From: Bacillota bacterium
GTDB taxonomy: Bacteria > Bacillota > Clostridia > Oscillospirales > Ruminococcaceae
Direction: 5' to 3'
Assembly (NCBI GenBank): GCA_023391005.1
Contig: JAEWBS010000125.1
Location: forward strand, 1 to 14,022
DNA length: 14,022 nt
The notes under the pieces are model-generated. The model searched no databases and had not been told where the DNA came from. It saw only the letters and a program-made list of their open reading frames with translations. The number at the start of each line of letters is the position of its first letter. The first letter of the stretch is position 1. This document shows, piece after piece, positions 7,552 to 13,921 of this stretch. The translations under genes and the position numbers were made by a program.

Positions 7552-8706
7552 TCACAGAACCTGACAGTAAATCTGCCGCGCGTCCTCGGGTGTTACCGGG
7601 CGCAGGTTGTTATTAAGCAAGCGGGTTACCGCCATGCCCGCGTCGACCAGCGCGTCCAGATCCTCTGCCGGGACGCCAAAGGCTTGTAGGCTGGTCGGAA
7701 TAGACAGATGCCGTACAATATCCTCAAGCCGTGCAATGACCGCAAGGCTTTTTTCAGCTTCGGAGGCTGCACCGCCGCTCAGGCAGCGGTCGTAGATTTC
7801 GGCCAGCCGCACCCGACAGGCGGGCTCGTTAAAGCGCATGACAGGCGCCAGCAGTATCGCGTTGGAGACGCCGTGCGGGATATGATATTTGCCGCCCAGC
7901 GGGTAGCTCAGCGCGTGCACAGCGGTGGTACCGGAGGCTGTGATGGCGACACCGGCGTAGAAGCTGGCGGTCAGCATCTGCTGCTTGGCGTCGAGCGCCT
8001 CGGGGTCGTCGCAGGCCCGTTCGATATTGGCAAAAATCATCTCCATCGCCCGCATTGCGAACAGATCGGAAAACGGGCTCGCCTTGTTGCCGGTGTAGCA
8101 CTCAATCGCGTGCGCCAGCGCGTCGACGCCGGTCGAGGCCGCGATCTTGCGCGGCAGGTTTTTGATCATTGCCGCTTCGAGTATCACATAGTCCGCGATC
8201 ATATGGTCGTTGACGATGCCGATCTTGAGCTGCCGCTCCGGTACGGCGACAATCGCGTTGGGCGTCGCCTCGGCTCCGGTTCCGGCCGTTGTCGGAATCA
8301 TCAGCGTCTTAACGCATTTTTTAGCGCGTTTGGGGTTGTCTAAAAGCGCGTAAACGCCGTAATCGTCGGTGGCAAGCACGCTGGCGAGCTTAGCCGTATC
8401 CATAACGCTGCCGCCGCCCACCGCCATAATAAAGTCGGCATCGGCCCGCTTGCACTGATCGACCAGCCTTTGCGCCTGTTCATAGGTGGGCTCCGCGGGC
8501 AAGTCGTCTAAAACGACCGTCTGCACGCCGGTTTCGCGCACCACCGCCATCGGCAATTCCAGTAGGCCCGCGCCCTCGACGCCCTTATCGGTAAAAACAG
8601 CCAGCCGCCGCACCTTGTTTTCTTCCAAAATGGTTTTTATGTTTTCAAGCGCGCCCTCGCCGCCAAAAATGGCGCCCGGCATCCTCAGATTGTAATTTTT
8701 GATCAT
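7552..8706 (-). CDS. Iron-containing (group III) alcohol dehydrogenase
   Basis: A 384-residue NAD(P)-dependent dehydrogenase that interconverts an alcohol and an aldehyde or ketone. It has the nucleotide-binding AVGGGSVMDTAK block (GGGS 97-100) and IPTTAGTGAEAT (137-148). A full set of metal ligands is present: Asp195 and His199 in GVDALAHAIE, His264 in AVHALSYPLGG and His278 in HIPHGVSN. These positions match lactaldehyde reductase FucO almost residue for residue in spacing. The start at 8706 forms an ATGA overlap with the kinase stop codon, with GGAAGGG upstream, so translation is likely coupled. An open extension of 17 codons upstream lies inside the kinase gene and is not family-like. Within the operon it may reduce an aldehyde released by the aldolase, or oxidise a hydroxy acid before cleavage; the direction is unknown. 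Confidence 0.92.
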   Translation of the reverse strand: MIKNYNLRMPGAIFGGEGALENIKTILEENKVRRLAVFTDKGVEGAGLLELPMAVVRETGVQTVVLDDLPAEPTYEQAQRLVDQCKRADADFIMAVGGGSVMDTAKLASVLATDDYGVYALLDNPKRAKKCVKTLMIPTTAGTGAEATPNAIVAVPERQLKIGIVNDHMIADYVILEAAMIKNLPRKIAASTGVDALAHAIECYTGNKASPFSDLFAMRAMEMIFANIERACDDPEALDAKQQMLTASFYAGVAITASGTTAVHALSYPLGGKYHIPHGVSNAILLAPVMRFNEPACRVRLAEIYDRCLSGGAASEAEKSLAVIARLEDIVRHLSIPTSLQAFGVPAEDLDALVDAGMAVTRLLNNNLRPVTPEDARQIYCQVL

Positions 8707-9974
8707 AGTGTCATCCCTTCCTCCGACTGACGCGACAAGCGCTGAGCCAGATTGCAAATAAGCGCGGGCGACCCGAAGCCGCCGGACTTGGTGATAATGT
8801 CATAAAATCTGCCATCATATAGAAAGTGTGAGAGTACAACGCCCGGTTCCAGCTCGCACACCGGGGTAAGCTCATCGATTCCGATCGCCTGCATCAGCGC
8901 CAGCAGCGTGTCGCCCCCCGTGCACATTAACGTCGCGTCCAGTCCCTTGTCGAGCAACCTTTTGGCCAGCGCCGCCAAAGCCGAGGAAATACGCAGCCGT
9001 ACCTGTTCGGTTGAAAGTCCGTGCAGCGCGGCAAAGCTTTTGGTTTCTTCGCCGCCCTCTGGATCGTTGGTGTCCAGAATAAGCTGCCCGCCCGTTTTGA
9101 TCAGCGCCAACCAGCCGTCCACGGCGCGCGCACAGTCCGAGCTACCAGGCCACTGCGGATCAAGCTTTTGAGCCAGCGTCAGCCGCATACGGTGAAACCC
9201 ATTTTGTTCGGCAGTTTGAAGCTGCGCCCGCGTCACGGGGTTGACGCTGCCGCACACCACCAACAGCGCGGCCTTAAGCGCTGGAACCTGCGGCGCGGGG
9301 CCTGTCAGCGCCAACCTTTGGGCCATTATCTCGGCAAAGCCCGCGCAACCGGCTGAGAACCGCAGCCCTTCCAAGCCGACCGCATCGGCAATAACCGTCA
9401 AGCGCTCGACCGATTCGGCATCATAAAGCTGTATACCCAGCTCACCTGTAAAATCAGCCGATGCGTCCGCGCGGTGCAGCACTACTTGTTTGTCGGTCTG
9501 CTGCGCCACGATGTCGCGGATGTCGGAATAACGCACCGGTTCAAACGGGTCTTTTCCGAAGATGCTCTGCGCCACCGGGACGCCCTCTATGTAATGCACA
9601 CCCTCGCGCGTTGTTCTACCCATCTTGGGATACGCGGGGACAAAAGTCATGCGGCCGACGCCGCCCGCATCCATCATCGCCGCCAGCTCGCTGCCAATAT
9701 TGCCGCGCAGCGCCGAGTCGGTTTTTTTATAAATAAACGGCACTCCGGCCCGCAGCGCGTCCTTAACAATAGTAAACACAACGGTATAGGCCGCCTCCGG
9801 CGTAAGATGCCGGGTCTGCGCGTCGAGTACGAGCACCTGCGTGTCGGCCCCCTGCTGCAAAAAATCATGTCCCGCCCCGGTTTTAACGCGGGTCGCCGCG
9901 CCATAGGCCGCAAACAGTACGCCTGTGTCGAGCGCGCCTGTGAAATCATCTGCAATTATAAGTAGCTTTATCAT
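8703..9974 (-). CDS. Four-carbon acid sugar kinase family protein (DUF1537; DtnK/OtnK-like)
   Basis: A 423-residue cytoplasmic ATP-dependent kinase. The N-terminal sugar-binding domain begins with IIADDFTGALDTG (6-18) and contains KKTDSALRGNIG (83-94). The C-terminal nucleotide-binding domain has TGGDT (GGDT from residue 353) and KSGGFG (396-401). These are the hallmark blocks of the DUF1537 family, whose characterised members phosphorylate D-threonate, D-erythronate or 3-oxo-tetronates at C4. A PdxA2-like gene in the same operon points to a D-threonate or erythronate-type 4-phosphate route. It is the first gene of the operon. ATG at 9974 follows directly after an in-frame TAA, so no longer start is possible. 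The ribosome site is weak (GGGGG at 9981-9985), which is unusual beside the strong sites of the later genes. Lineage within the family, and so the exact substrate, cannot be decided here. Confidence 0.9.
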   Translation of the reverse strand: MIKLLIIADDFTGALDTGVLFAAYGAATRVKTGAGHDFLQQGADTQVLVLDAQTRHLTPEAAYTVVFTIVKDALRAGVPFIYKKTDSALRGNIGSELAAMMDAGGVGRMTFVPAYPKMGRTTREGVHYIEGVPVAQSIFGKDPFEPVRYSDIRDIVAQQTDKQVVLHRADASADFTGELGIQLYDAESVERLTVIADAVGLEGLRFSAGCAGFAEIMAQRLALTGPAPQVPALKAALLVVCGSVNPVTRAQLQTAEQNGFHRMRLTLAQKLDPQWPGSSDCARAVDGWLALIKTGGQLILDTNDPEGGEETKSFAALHGLSTEQVRLRISSALAALAKRLLDKGLDATLMCTGGDTLLALMQAIGIDELTPVCELEPGVVLSHFLYDGRFYDIITKSGGFGSPALICNLAQRLSRQSEEGMTL

Positions 9975-10015
9975 TTAGACCCCCGGCCCATGGTTTATTT
10001 TTGATACATGACCAT

Positions 10016-10068
10016 GGCGTAAAATAGGTTTTTGAACAGTTGCTCAAGGCGGATTCACCATTTACGCC
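10016..10068. promoter_or_regulatory. Nested palindrome: candidate operator or leader hairpin
   Basis: An inner 16-base imperfect palindrome TTGAACAGTTGCTCAA (10032-10047, matching at all but one pair of outer positions plus the centre) lies inside an 8-base perfect inverted repeat GGCGTAAA (10016-10023) / TTTACGCC (10061-10068). It falls just downstream of the predicted operon start, so it could be a binding site for the divergent regulator, or an RNA hairpin in the 5' leader. A pair of CCATGG palindromes (9988-9993 and 10012-10017) lies closer to the kinase gene. Confidence 0.45.
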
Positions 10069-10080
10069 TCATTTACTCCC

Positions 10081-10109
10081 ATTTTACAAAGACCAAGCGG
10101 CGCAAGCAA
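10081..10109 (-). promoter_or_regulatory. Candidate sigma-A promoter of the seven-gene operon
   Basis: On the minus strand TTGCTT (10109-10104) and TAAAAT (10086-10081) are separated by exactly 17 bases. Predicted transcription begins near 10074, giving a leader of about 100 bases before the kinase start at 9974. I searched both strands of the spacer for the -24/-12 GG-N10-GC pattern of sigma-54 promoters and found none that fits. Confidence 0.5.
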
Positions 10110-10158
10110 TTTTTTTCAGGCAATAAATTGTTTCTATTTTAATCATCGTTAAAATTAC

Positions 10159-10187
10159 TTGCTTTTGTTTTGTGAATTTAGTATATT
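10159..10187 (+). promoter_or_regulatory. Candidate sigma-A promoter of the regulator gene
   Basis: TTGCTT (10159-10164) and TATATT (10182-10187) are separated by exactly 17 bases on the plus strand. Predicted transcription starts near 10194. The ribosome site GGGAGG (10210-10215) lies 7 bases before the regulator ATG. The -35 hexamer is identical to that of the opposing operon promoter, and the two promoters point away from each other. Confidence 0.55.
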
Positions 10188-10222
10188 GTGTTTATATTTG
10201 AAACATATCGGGAGGGCTTTTT

Positions 10223-12010
10223 ATGTCAAGGCGTCTTCGCATTTTGGGGGTTGCGCCGTATGAGGGTATGAAGAATCTGATGTCGGGCATTGCGGTGGAA
10301 TATCCGCAAATTGAACTGACGCTGTTTGTCGGCGATCTCGAAAAAGGCGTTGAAATTGCAAAAAGTAACTTTTATGACAACTACGATCTCGTCATTTCCC
10401 GCGGCGGCACCGCCAAGATGATTCAGCAGCAAATCTCTCTGCCGGTCATTTCGATCGAGGTGTCGATGTACGACATCCTTTGCGCTATCAAGCTCGCCAA
10501 TGGACCGGCCGGGAAAATCGCCATCGTTTCATTTTCTAACATCACGAGCAGCGCGCGCATGCTGTGCGAACTGTTGGCCTACGATGTGGATATCTTCACG
10601 ATCGAAAGCCCCGATATGGCTGAGCCGACGCTGCTGCGGCTTAAAGACAAGTCCTATCAGGCGATTTTGTGCGATATGATCTCCAACACCACCGCCAAGC
10701 GGCTTGGCATCAATTCCTTTTTGATCACCTCAGGTATTGACAGCATTCGCCGCGCCTTTGACCACGCGCTGTTGCTCTGCCACAGCCAGCAGCGGCTGTA
10801 CGACGAAAACCAGTTTTTCCGGGAGGTGATCCGGGGGCAGATCGGCCACACCGTCATTTTCACCGACGGGGGCGAGCTGTTTTATTCGACGCTGGAACAG
10901 CCCGATCCCGAGGTATTCGCGCTGCTGCGGCAGGAAATTGACGATTCGCAGGCCGAGCCCAACCGCCGCGTCACCCGCAACCTCAACGGGATGCAATACG
11001 CGATCAGGGTGCAGCGCATCACCTCGGGCAGCCTGACCTACATCGCGTTTTTCTTTAACGCGCGCAAATGCCTGCTGGCCCCCAACCAGATGGGCATTCG
11101 GTTCTTTACCCGCCGTGAGGCGGAGGAGGCGTTCTTCAACAGCATTTTCAGCTTTGCCGGGACGATCGGCGATCTTGAGGAGGACATTACCCGCATCAAC
11201 AACAGCACCGCGCCGGTCATGGTCGTCGGAGAGGACGGCACAGGCAAGGAGCCGATTATCAGCGTTATTTACATGCGCAGCGCGCTTAAGTCCAACCCGC
11301 TGGTCTCGATTAATTGCAGCCTGCTCAACAGCAAAAGCTGGGCGTTTTTAATCGAGCATCACAATTCCCCGCTCGCCGACGAGGGTAACACCCTCTACTT
11401 TTCAAACATTGATACGCTGTCGACCGAAAGGCGGCGGCAGCTGCTGGCCGTGCTGACCGAAATGGACGTCTGCCGACGCAACCGGGTGCTCTTTTCGTGC
11501 GTATGCCAGCCCGACGAGGCGATCACCGCGACCGGGGCGGCATTTTTAGACCGCCTGTGCTGCCTTTCGCTCTATCTGCCGCCGCTGCGCAGCCGCCCGG
11601 ATCGGATACCGGCGCTGGTTAACCTGTCCTTAAGCCATATGAACGCCAATCTGGCCCGCCAGATCATCGGCGCGGAGCCCAAGGCCATCGAGCTGCTCAA
11701 GGAATTCCCATGGCCCCACAATTACACGCAATTTCGCCGTATCATCCGGGATCTTGCCGTCACGGCCGATACCGCGACCATCTCGGAGGAAAATGTTCGC
11801 CAGCTGCTTAGAAAAGAAAAGCATGTCGGCGTGTTCTCGACGCGGGAGGAAAATTCCGCCTCCCCGCTTGATTTGAGCCGGACGCTTGAGCAGATCAACA
11901 AAGACATCGCTCTGCGCGTTTTAGACGAAACGGGCGGGAACCAAAGCGCCGCCGCAAAGCGCCTCGGCGTCAGCCGCACCACGCTTTGGCGCATGATTCG
12001 GGAGGTTTGA
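10223..12010 (+). CDS. PrpR-type transcriptional regulator with degenerate AAA+ domain and Fis-type HTH
   Basis: A 595-residue cytoplasmic regulator, divergent from the operon and its likely controller. Residues 1 to about 185 resemble the PrpR N-terminal sensor domain, including the SRGGTA block (59-64). A PAS-like segment follows at about 190-290. Residues from about 310 to 470 are a remnant sigma-54-activator AAA+ domain: Walker A GEDGTGKE (336-343) is kept, but the Walker B position reads GNTLYFSNID (388-397) without the usual Asp-Glu. The whole GAFTGA loop that contacts sigma-54 is missing between NCSLLN and ADEGNT. The C-terminus (about 558-595) is a Fis-type helix-turn-helix, GGNQSAAAKRLGVSRTTLWR. 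It should bind DNA and sense a ligand, but cannot be a classical sigma-54 activator. ATG at 10223 is supported by GGGAGG at 7 bases. The inducer is unknown; by analogy with PrpR it may be a pathway intermediate. Confidence 0.88.
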   Translation: MSRRLRILGVAPYEGMKNLMSGIAVEYPQIELTLFVGDLEKGVEIAKSNFYDNYDLVISRGGTAKMIQQQISLPVISIEVSMYDILCAIKLANGPAGKIAIVSFSNITSSARMLCELLAYDVDIFTIESPDMAEPTLLRLKDKSYQAILCDMISNTTAKRLGINSFLITSGIDSIRRAFDHALLLCHSQQRLYDENQFFREVIRGQIGHTVIFTDGGELFYSTLEQPDPEVFALLRQEIDDSQAEPNRRVTRNLNGMQYAIRVQRITSGSLTYIAFFFNARKCLLAPNQMGIRFFTRREAEEAFFNSIFSFAGTIGDLEEDITRINNSTAPVMVVGEDGTGKEPIISVIYMRSALKSNPLVSINCSLLNSKSWAFLIEHHNSPLADEGNTLYFSNIDTLSTERRRQLLAVLTEMDVCRRNRVLFSCVCQPDEAITATGAAFLDRLCCLSLYLPPLRSRPDRIPALVNLSLSHMNANLARQIIGAEPKAIELLKEFPWPHNYTQFRRIIRDLAVTADTATISEENVRQLLRKEKHVGVFSTREENSASPLDLSRTLEQINKDIALRVLDETGGNQSAAAKRLGVSRTTLWRMIREV

Positions 12011-12080
12011 GGTTTTATCGTTTCGGGCTATTATTTGGCGAATTTTACGTCGTCAACCGCTTTTAGCGTTGTATTTAATG

Positions 12081-12109
12081 TTTACAGACGTTTGCTTTTG
12101 TAGTAAGAT
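12081..12109 (+). promoter_or_regulatory. Possible promoter of the zinc-ribbon gene
   Basis: TTTACA (12081-12086) and TAAGAT (12104-12109) are 17 bases apart. The predicted start near 12116 is only about 15 bases from the ATG at 12131, leaving a very short leader, so this is uncertain. No convincing terminator is seen between the regulator stop (12010) and this point, so read-through from the regulator is also possible. Confidence 0.3.
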
Positions 12110-12130
12110 CGAGGTAATATTTTACAAAGA

Positions 12131-12268
12131 ATGATGCGCGTGTTATGTGAGCACTGTGGCAAACAGATTCCCGGAGACAGCAAATTCTGTCGGTATTGCG
12201 GCCGGTCGGTTGTATCGCAGCCCGAAAGCCCCGTGCAAAATGACCCGGCAATACCGCAACCCTCGTAA
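12131..12268 (+). CDS. Zinc-ribbon peptide (N-terminal segment of the interrupted gene)
   Basis: A 45-residue frame with two CxxC pairs, CEHC (residues 6-9) and CRYC (20-23), in the pattern LCEHCGKQIPGDSKFCRYCG, typical of a zinc_ribbon_2 domain that binds one zinc ion. A Pro/Gln-rich tail follows to the TAA at 12266-12268. A tandem ATG-ATG starts it. The nearest ribosome-like site, GAGGT (12111-12115), is 15 bases away and weak. It can stand as a small protein on its own, but its tail resembles the linker that normally leads to a membrane helix, and such a helix is encoded just downstream in another frame. Confidence 0.55.
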   Translation: MMRVLCEHCGKQIPGDSKFCRYCGRSVVSQPESPVQNDPAIPQPS

Positions 12269-12269
12269 C

Positions 12270-12731
12270 ATGATCACACCGCATCCCGTTGACGATCAAC
12301 CGCCTCAAAGCTCTAAAAAGCCGCTAGTCGTCGCCGCTGTTATGGTTGTGACAATTTGTGCAGCATTCTTTTTCCATATGAGCAAAGACCAGCCGGTAAA
12401 TTCATCGATTAATCAATCGGCTGCTGTGACCACCTCAAACTCTGAATATAAAAACCGCATGCTCAGCCTGTACCCCCAGATGGAATACCACGGCAAGCAA
12501 ATGGTTTTAGAGGCGCTCGACCATCCGAGCAGGACGATCTTCGCGTACGATCTGGACGCCTTTGCCAACGACGGCGTGCTGCTTACAAGCGTTGGCACCA
12601 TAAAATATAAAGACGCGCAGGAACAGGATATCACCCGGAAATTCGAAGCGACATTTGTAACGAACAACGAGGCGCTCTTTTATCTCGCGCTTAAGCTGGA
12701 CGGCCAATCGGTGACCGTACCGACGCCATAG
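12270..12731 (+). CDS. Single-pass membrane protein segment (middle part of the interrupted gene)
   Basis: From the ATG at 12270 the frame gives 153 residues; it is also open further upstream to 12147 without a plausible start context. A polar linker PVDDQPPQSSKK leads into one hydrophobic helix, PLVVAAVMVVTICAAFFF, then a Ser/Thr-rich spacer. An extracytoplasmic region with ALDHPSRTIFAYDLDAF and a beta-rich tail follows. The ATG lies one base after the zinc-ribbon stop codon (TAAC-ATG) and has no ribosome site, so translation would need re-initiation or a frameshift. The frame ends at TAG 12729-12731, in the middle of what reads as a continuous domain. I do not recognise a named family for the middle domain. 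Confidence 0.5.
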   Translation: MITPHPVDDQPPQSSKKPLVVAAVMVVTICAAFFFHMSKDQPVNSSINQSAAVTTSNSEYKNRMLSLYPQMEYHGKQMVLEALDHPSRTIFAYDLDAFANDGVLLTSVGTIKYKDAQEQDITRKFEATFVTNNEALFYLALKLDGQSVTVPTP

Positions 12732-13084
12732 ACCGCGAGGGGACTATAGTTTCCACCAACAGCACATTTGAAGGCCGCGGCTACGGCGAGGCGATTCTTG
12801 ACAATATCGTTAACCCCGATAAGTGGGCCAAAAATGCCGCCGACTACCACAACGCCGAGGAAGAAATAACGCTGGCCGAGTTTACCGCCATCGCGCTGGG
12901 TATGGATTACAGGGAAATCTGCGCCATCGTCGGCAGCGGCGGCATTGAAAAATCCCGCGCCACTCTGCTTGGGAGCGAGACTGCCATCTACATCTGGGAG
13001 GGCATCGGCAAAAAGAACGCAAGCGCAACGCTGACCTTCGTGGACGGCTTGCTAATTGCAAAGGAGCAAGAAGGTCTAAACTAA
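12695..13084 (+). CDS. DUF3862-like C-terminal fragment (no start codon of its own)
   Basis: This frame opens after a TAA at 12692-12694 and ends at TAA 13082-13084. It reads DAIDREGTIVSTNSTFEG, and later ITLAEFTAIALGMDYREI, CAIVGSGG, IYIWEG, ASATLTFVDG and a final KEQEGLN. This order of blocks (LxEFxxIxxGM, hydrophobic-IVGxxG, YxWxG, AxxTFxxGxLxxKxQ) is the pattern of DUF3862/SmpA-like domains, small alpha-beta folds on the outer face of the membrane. The only ATG (12902) lies inside the domain, so the segment is not a complete gene by itself. Confidence 0.5.
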   Translation, partial: AGRPIGDRTDAIDREGTIVSTNSTFEGRGYGEAILDNIVNPDKWAKNAADYHNAEEEITLAEFTAIALGMDYREICAIVGSGGIEKSRATLLGSETAIYIWEGIGKKNASATLTFVDGLLIAKEQEGLN

Positions 13085-13091
13085 AAAATAC

Positions 13092-13135
13092 AAAAATCCG
13101 TATTGTCGGCCAAAACTGGCCCAATACGGATTTTT
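13092..13135. terminator. Bidirectional Rho-independent terminator
   Basis: A 14-base-pair outer stem (13092-13105 with 13122-13135) encloses an inner GGCC/GGCC stem with loop AAAACT and a two-base bulge. It is flanked by an A-run on the left and a T-run on the right, so it has terminator form on both strands. It lies 7 bases past the stop of the interrupted plus-strand gene and about 66 bases past the stop of the minus-strand gene at 13202, so it serves two convergent genes. Confidence 0.9.
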
Positions 13136-13201
13136 TCATTAAGATGCTTTTTTAAAAACCTGAAAACCCTATTAAGCTATTAAGCACACACATGACCCAT
13201 T

Positions 13202-13591
13202 TTACCGCCGAATATCAATCGCCCTATCCGGCTTTATGTTGCTAAACTCAACGCTGCTGATAAAGTTGCCCGGCTCAGGACTTCTTGATCGCCAGTCGTA
13301 GGTGATATGCGCCTCGACCGGCACCCATTTGCCGGTGTCCTCATCCTTCGCCAACGCCCTGAAGATTCCTCGCTGATGATAGGTGCTGTTGGGTGTGATC
13401 GGTATATAATTTTCGGAGGGCTCAAAGCGCGATTCCACCATAATCAACGATTTGGGCGAAATGCCGTAGTTCATCCAATCCAGAAGCGACTGCTCGGCCG
13501 AGTGCGTCAGCTTAAAATACGCGTCACCAATAAACTTACCCGTAGCGGCGTCATAGGCGACGACGCTGGGATTGATCATTCGGGTATACAT
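13202..13591 (-). CDS. Hypothetical protein, 129 residues
   Basis: I do not recognise a family. The protein begins MYTRMINPSVVAYDAATGKF, has no signal peptide or membrane helix, and is soluble-looking and beta-rich with several aromatic residues (LLDWMNYG, ITYDWRSRSPEPGNF). It contains one short repeat-like feature, SPKSLIMVESRFEPSENY, but no catalytic motif that I can see. ATG at 13591 is chosen over an upstream in-frame TTG at 13609 because AAAGGGG (13606-13600) lies 8 bases before it. It stands alone, convergent with the interrupted zinc-ribbon gene and sharing its bidirectional terminator. A TATACT -10-like element lies at 13619-13614. Confidence 0.65.
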   Translation of the reverse strand: MYTRMINPSVVAYDAATGKFIGDAYFKLTHSAEQSLLDWMNYGISPKSLIMVESRFEPSENYIPITPNSTYHQRGIFRALAKDEDTGKWVPVEAHITYDWRSRSPEPGNFISSVEFSNIKPDRAIDIRR

Positions 13592-13621
13592 AGCACCAGC
13601 CCCTTTCAACCTTAGTATATT

Positions 13622-13661
13622 CGGTAAAACGACGGAAAAGCATTGCTTTCAATGCTTACCG
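13622..13661. repeat. Nested inverted repeat upstream of the hypothetical gene
   Basis: A perfect 8-base stem AAGCATTG (13638-13645) / CAATGCTT (13650-13657) with loop CTTT, plus outer arms CGGTAA (13622-13627) and TTACCG (13656-13661) that share two bases with the inner arm. No T-run follows on either strand. It overlaps the likely -35 region for the minus-strand gene at 13202-13591, so an operator role is possible. Confidence 0.45.
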
Positions 13662-13808
13662 GTTCATTTTAAATGCGTTTCATGCGCAAAAAAGGGGGGT
13701 GATAGGTCCATTTAGAATATATCTTAGGCAGTTGACTCAAAGATACATTAACAATACGCACATGTAGATACAGACAGCCTCCGCAAAGTATCGGGAATTA
13801 AATAAAAA

Positions 13809-13848
13809 AATCTGACGACAAAGAATAATTTACTTTTGTCGTCAGATT
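13809..13848 (-). terminator. Rho-independent terminator (minus strand)
   Basis: A perfect 14-base-pair stem, AATCTGACGACAAA (13809-13822) with its complement at 13835-13848 and a 12-base loop. A run of seven T on the minus strand overlaps and follows the stem end. The right arm is followed by a second copy of TTGTCGTCA (13836-13844 and 13847-13855). It lies downstream of the tRNA gene and of the nearer terminator at 13881-13915. Confidence 0.75.
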
Positions 13849-13880
13849 GTCGTCAAATCAATTTTCAAGCAAAACAAAAA

Positions 13881-13915
13881 CCGCACTGCCCGCCGAAAAC
13901 GGCTTAGCAATGCGG
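13881..13915 (-). terminator. Rho-independent terminator of the tRNA-Val gene
   Basis: Stem CCGCA (13881-13885) / TGCGG (13911-13915) with an inner GCCG-AAAA-CGGC hairpin (13892-13903). It is followed on the minus strand by TTTTTGTTTT. It begins 7 bases after the 3' CCA end of the tRNA gene. Confidence 0.8.
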
Positions 13916-13921
13916 CTTTTC

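Larger units (their letters stand above)
12131..13084 (+). pseudogene. Zinc-ribbon/transmembrane/DUF3862-like protein gene interrupted by two frame changes
   Basis: Three consecutive open segments look like one protein split over two reading frames. The first (12131-12268) encodes a zinc ribbon. The second (from 12270 to 12731, other frame) encodes a Pro/Ser linker, one transmembrane helix and an extracytoplasmic domain. The third (12695-13084) returns to the first frame and encodes a DUF3862/SmpA-like domain ending at TAA. Zinc ribbon, linker, single helix and outer domain is a common architecture in Bacillota membrane proteins, which supports a single ancestral gene. The first shift lies somewhere in 12147-12268, where both frames are open. 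The second lies in 12695-12731, because the first frame has a TAA at 12692-12694. The two shifts compensate each other. It may be a decayed gene, two sequencing or assembly errors, or in part separate small genes. Confidence 0.6.
13592..13921. other. Non-coding stretch between the small hypothetical gene and the tRNA gene
   Basis: About 330 bases without a convincing gene. From left to right it holds the ribosome site and a possible TATACT -10 (13614-13619) of the minus-strand hypothetical gene, then a nested inverted repeat at 13622-13661. After that comes an AT-rich segment with a short frame at 13699-13767 that I do not accept as a gene, and two minus-strand hairpin terminators (13809-13848 and 13881-13915) downstream of the tRNA gene. 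Confidence 0.6.

Noticed and set aside
6803..7564. Plus-strand frame of 253 codons
   Set aside because: Antisense to the DapA-family gene, with no recognisable domain.
9988..10017. Pair of CCATGG palindromes with centres 24 bases apart
   Set aside because: Six-base palindromes are common by chance; mentioned as context only, not called as an operator.
10141..10170. Possible sigma-54 -12 element (TTGCT) upstream of the regulator
   Set aside because: The GG expected at -24, ten bases before the GC, is TT here; the same check on the minus strand also fails.
12011..12080. Possible terminator of the regulator gene (AACCGC...GCGTT)
   Set aside because: The arms do not pair cleanly and no T-run follows, so I do not call a terminator.
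13699..13767. Short GTG-started frame after an AAGGGGGG stretch
   Set aside because: Only 22 codons before a TAG, the purine stretch is too close to the GTG to serve as a ribosome site, and no family is recognisable.
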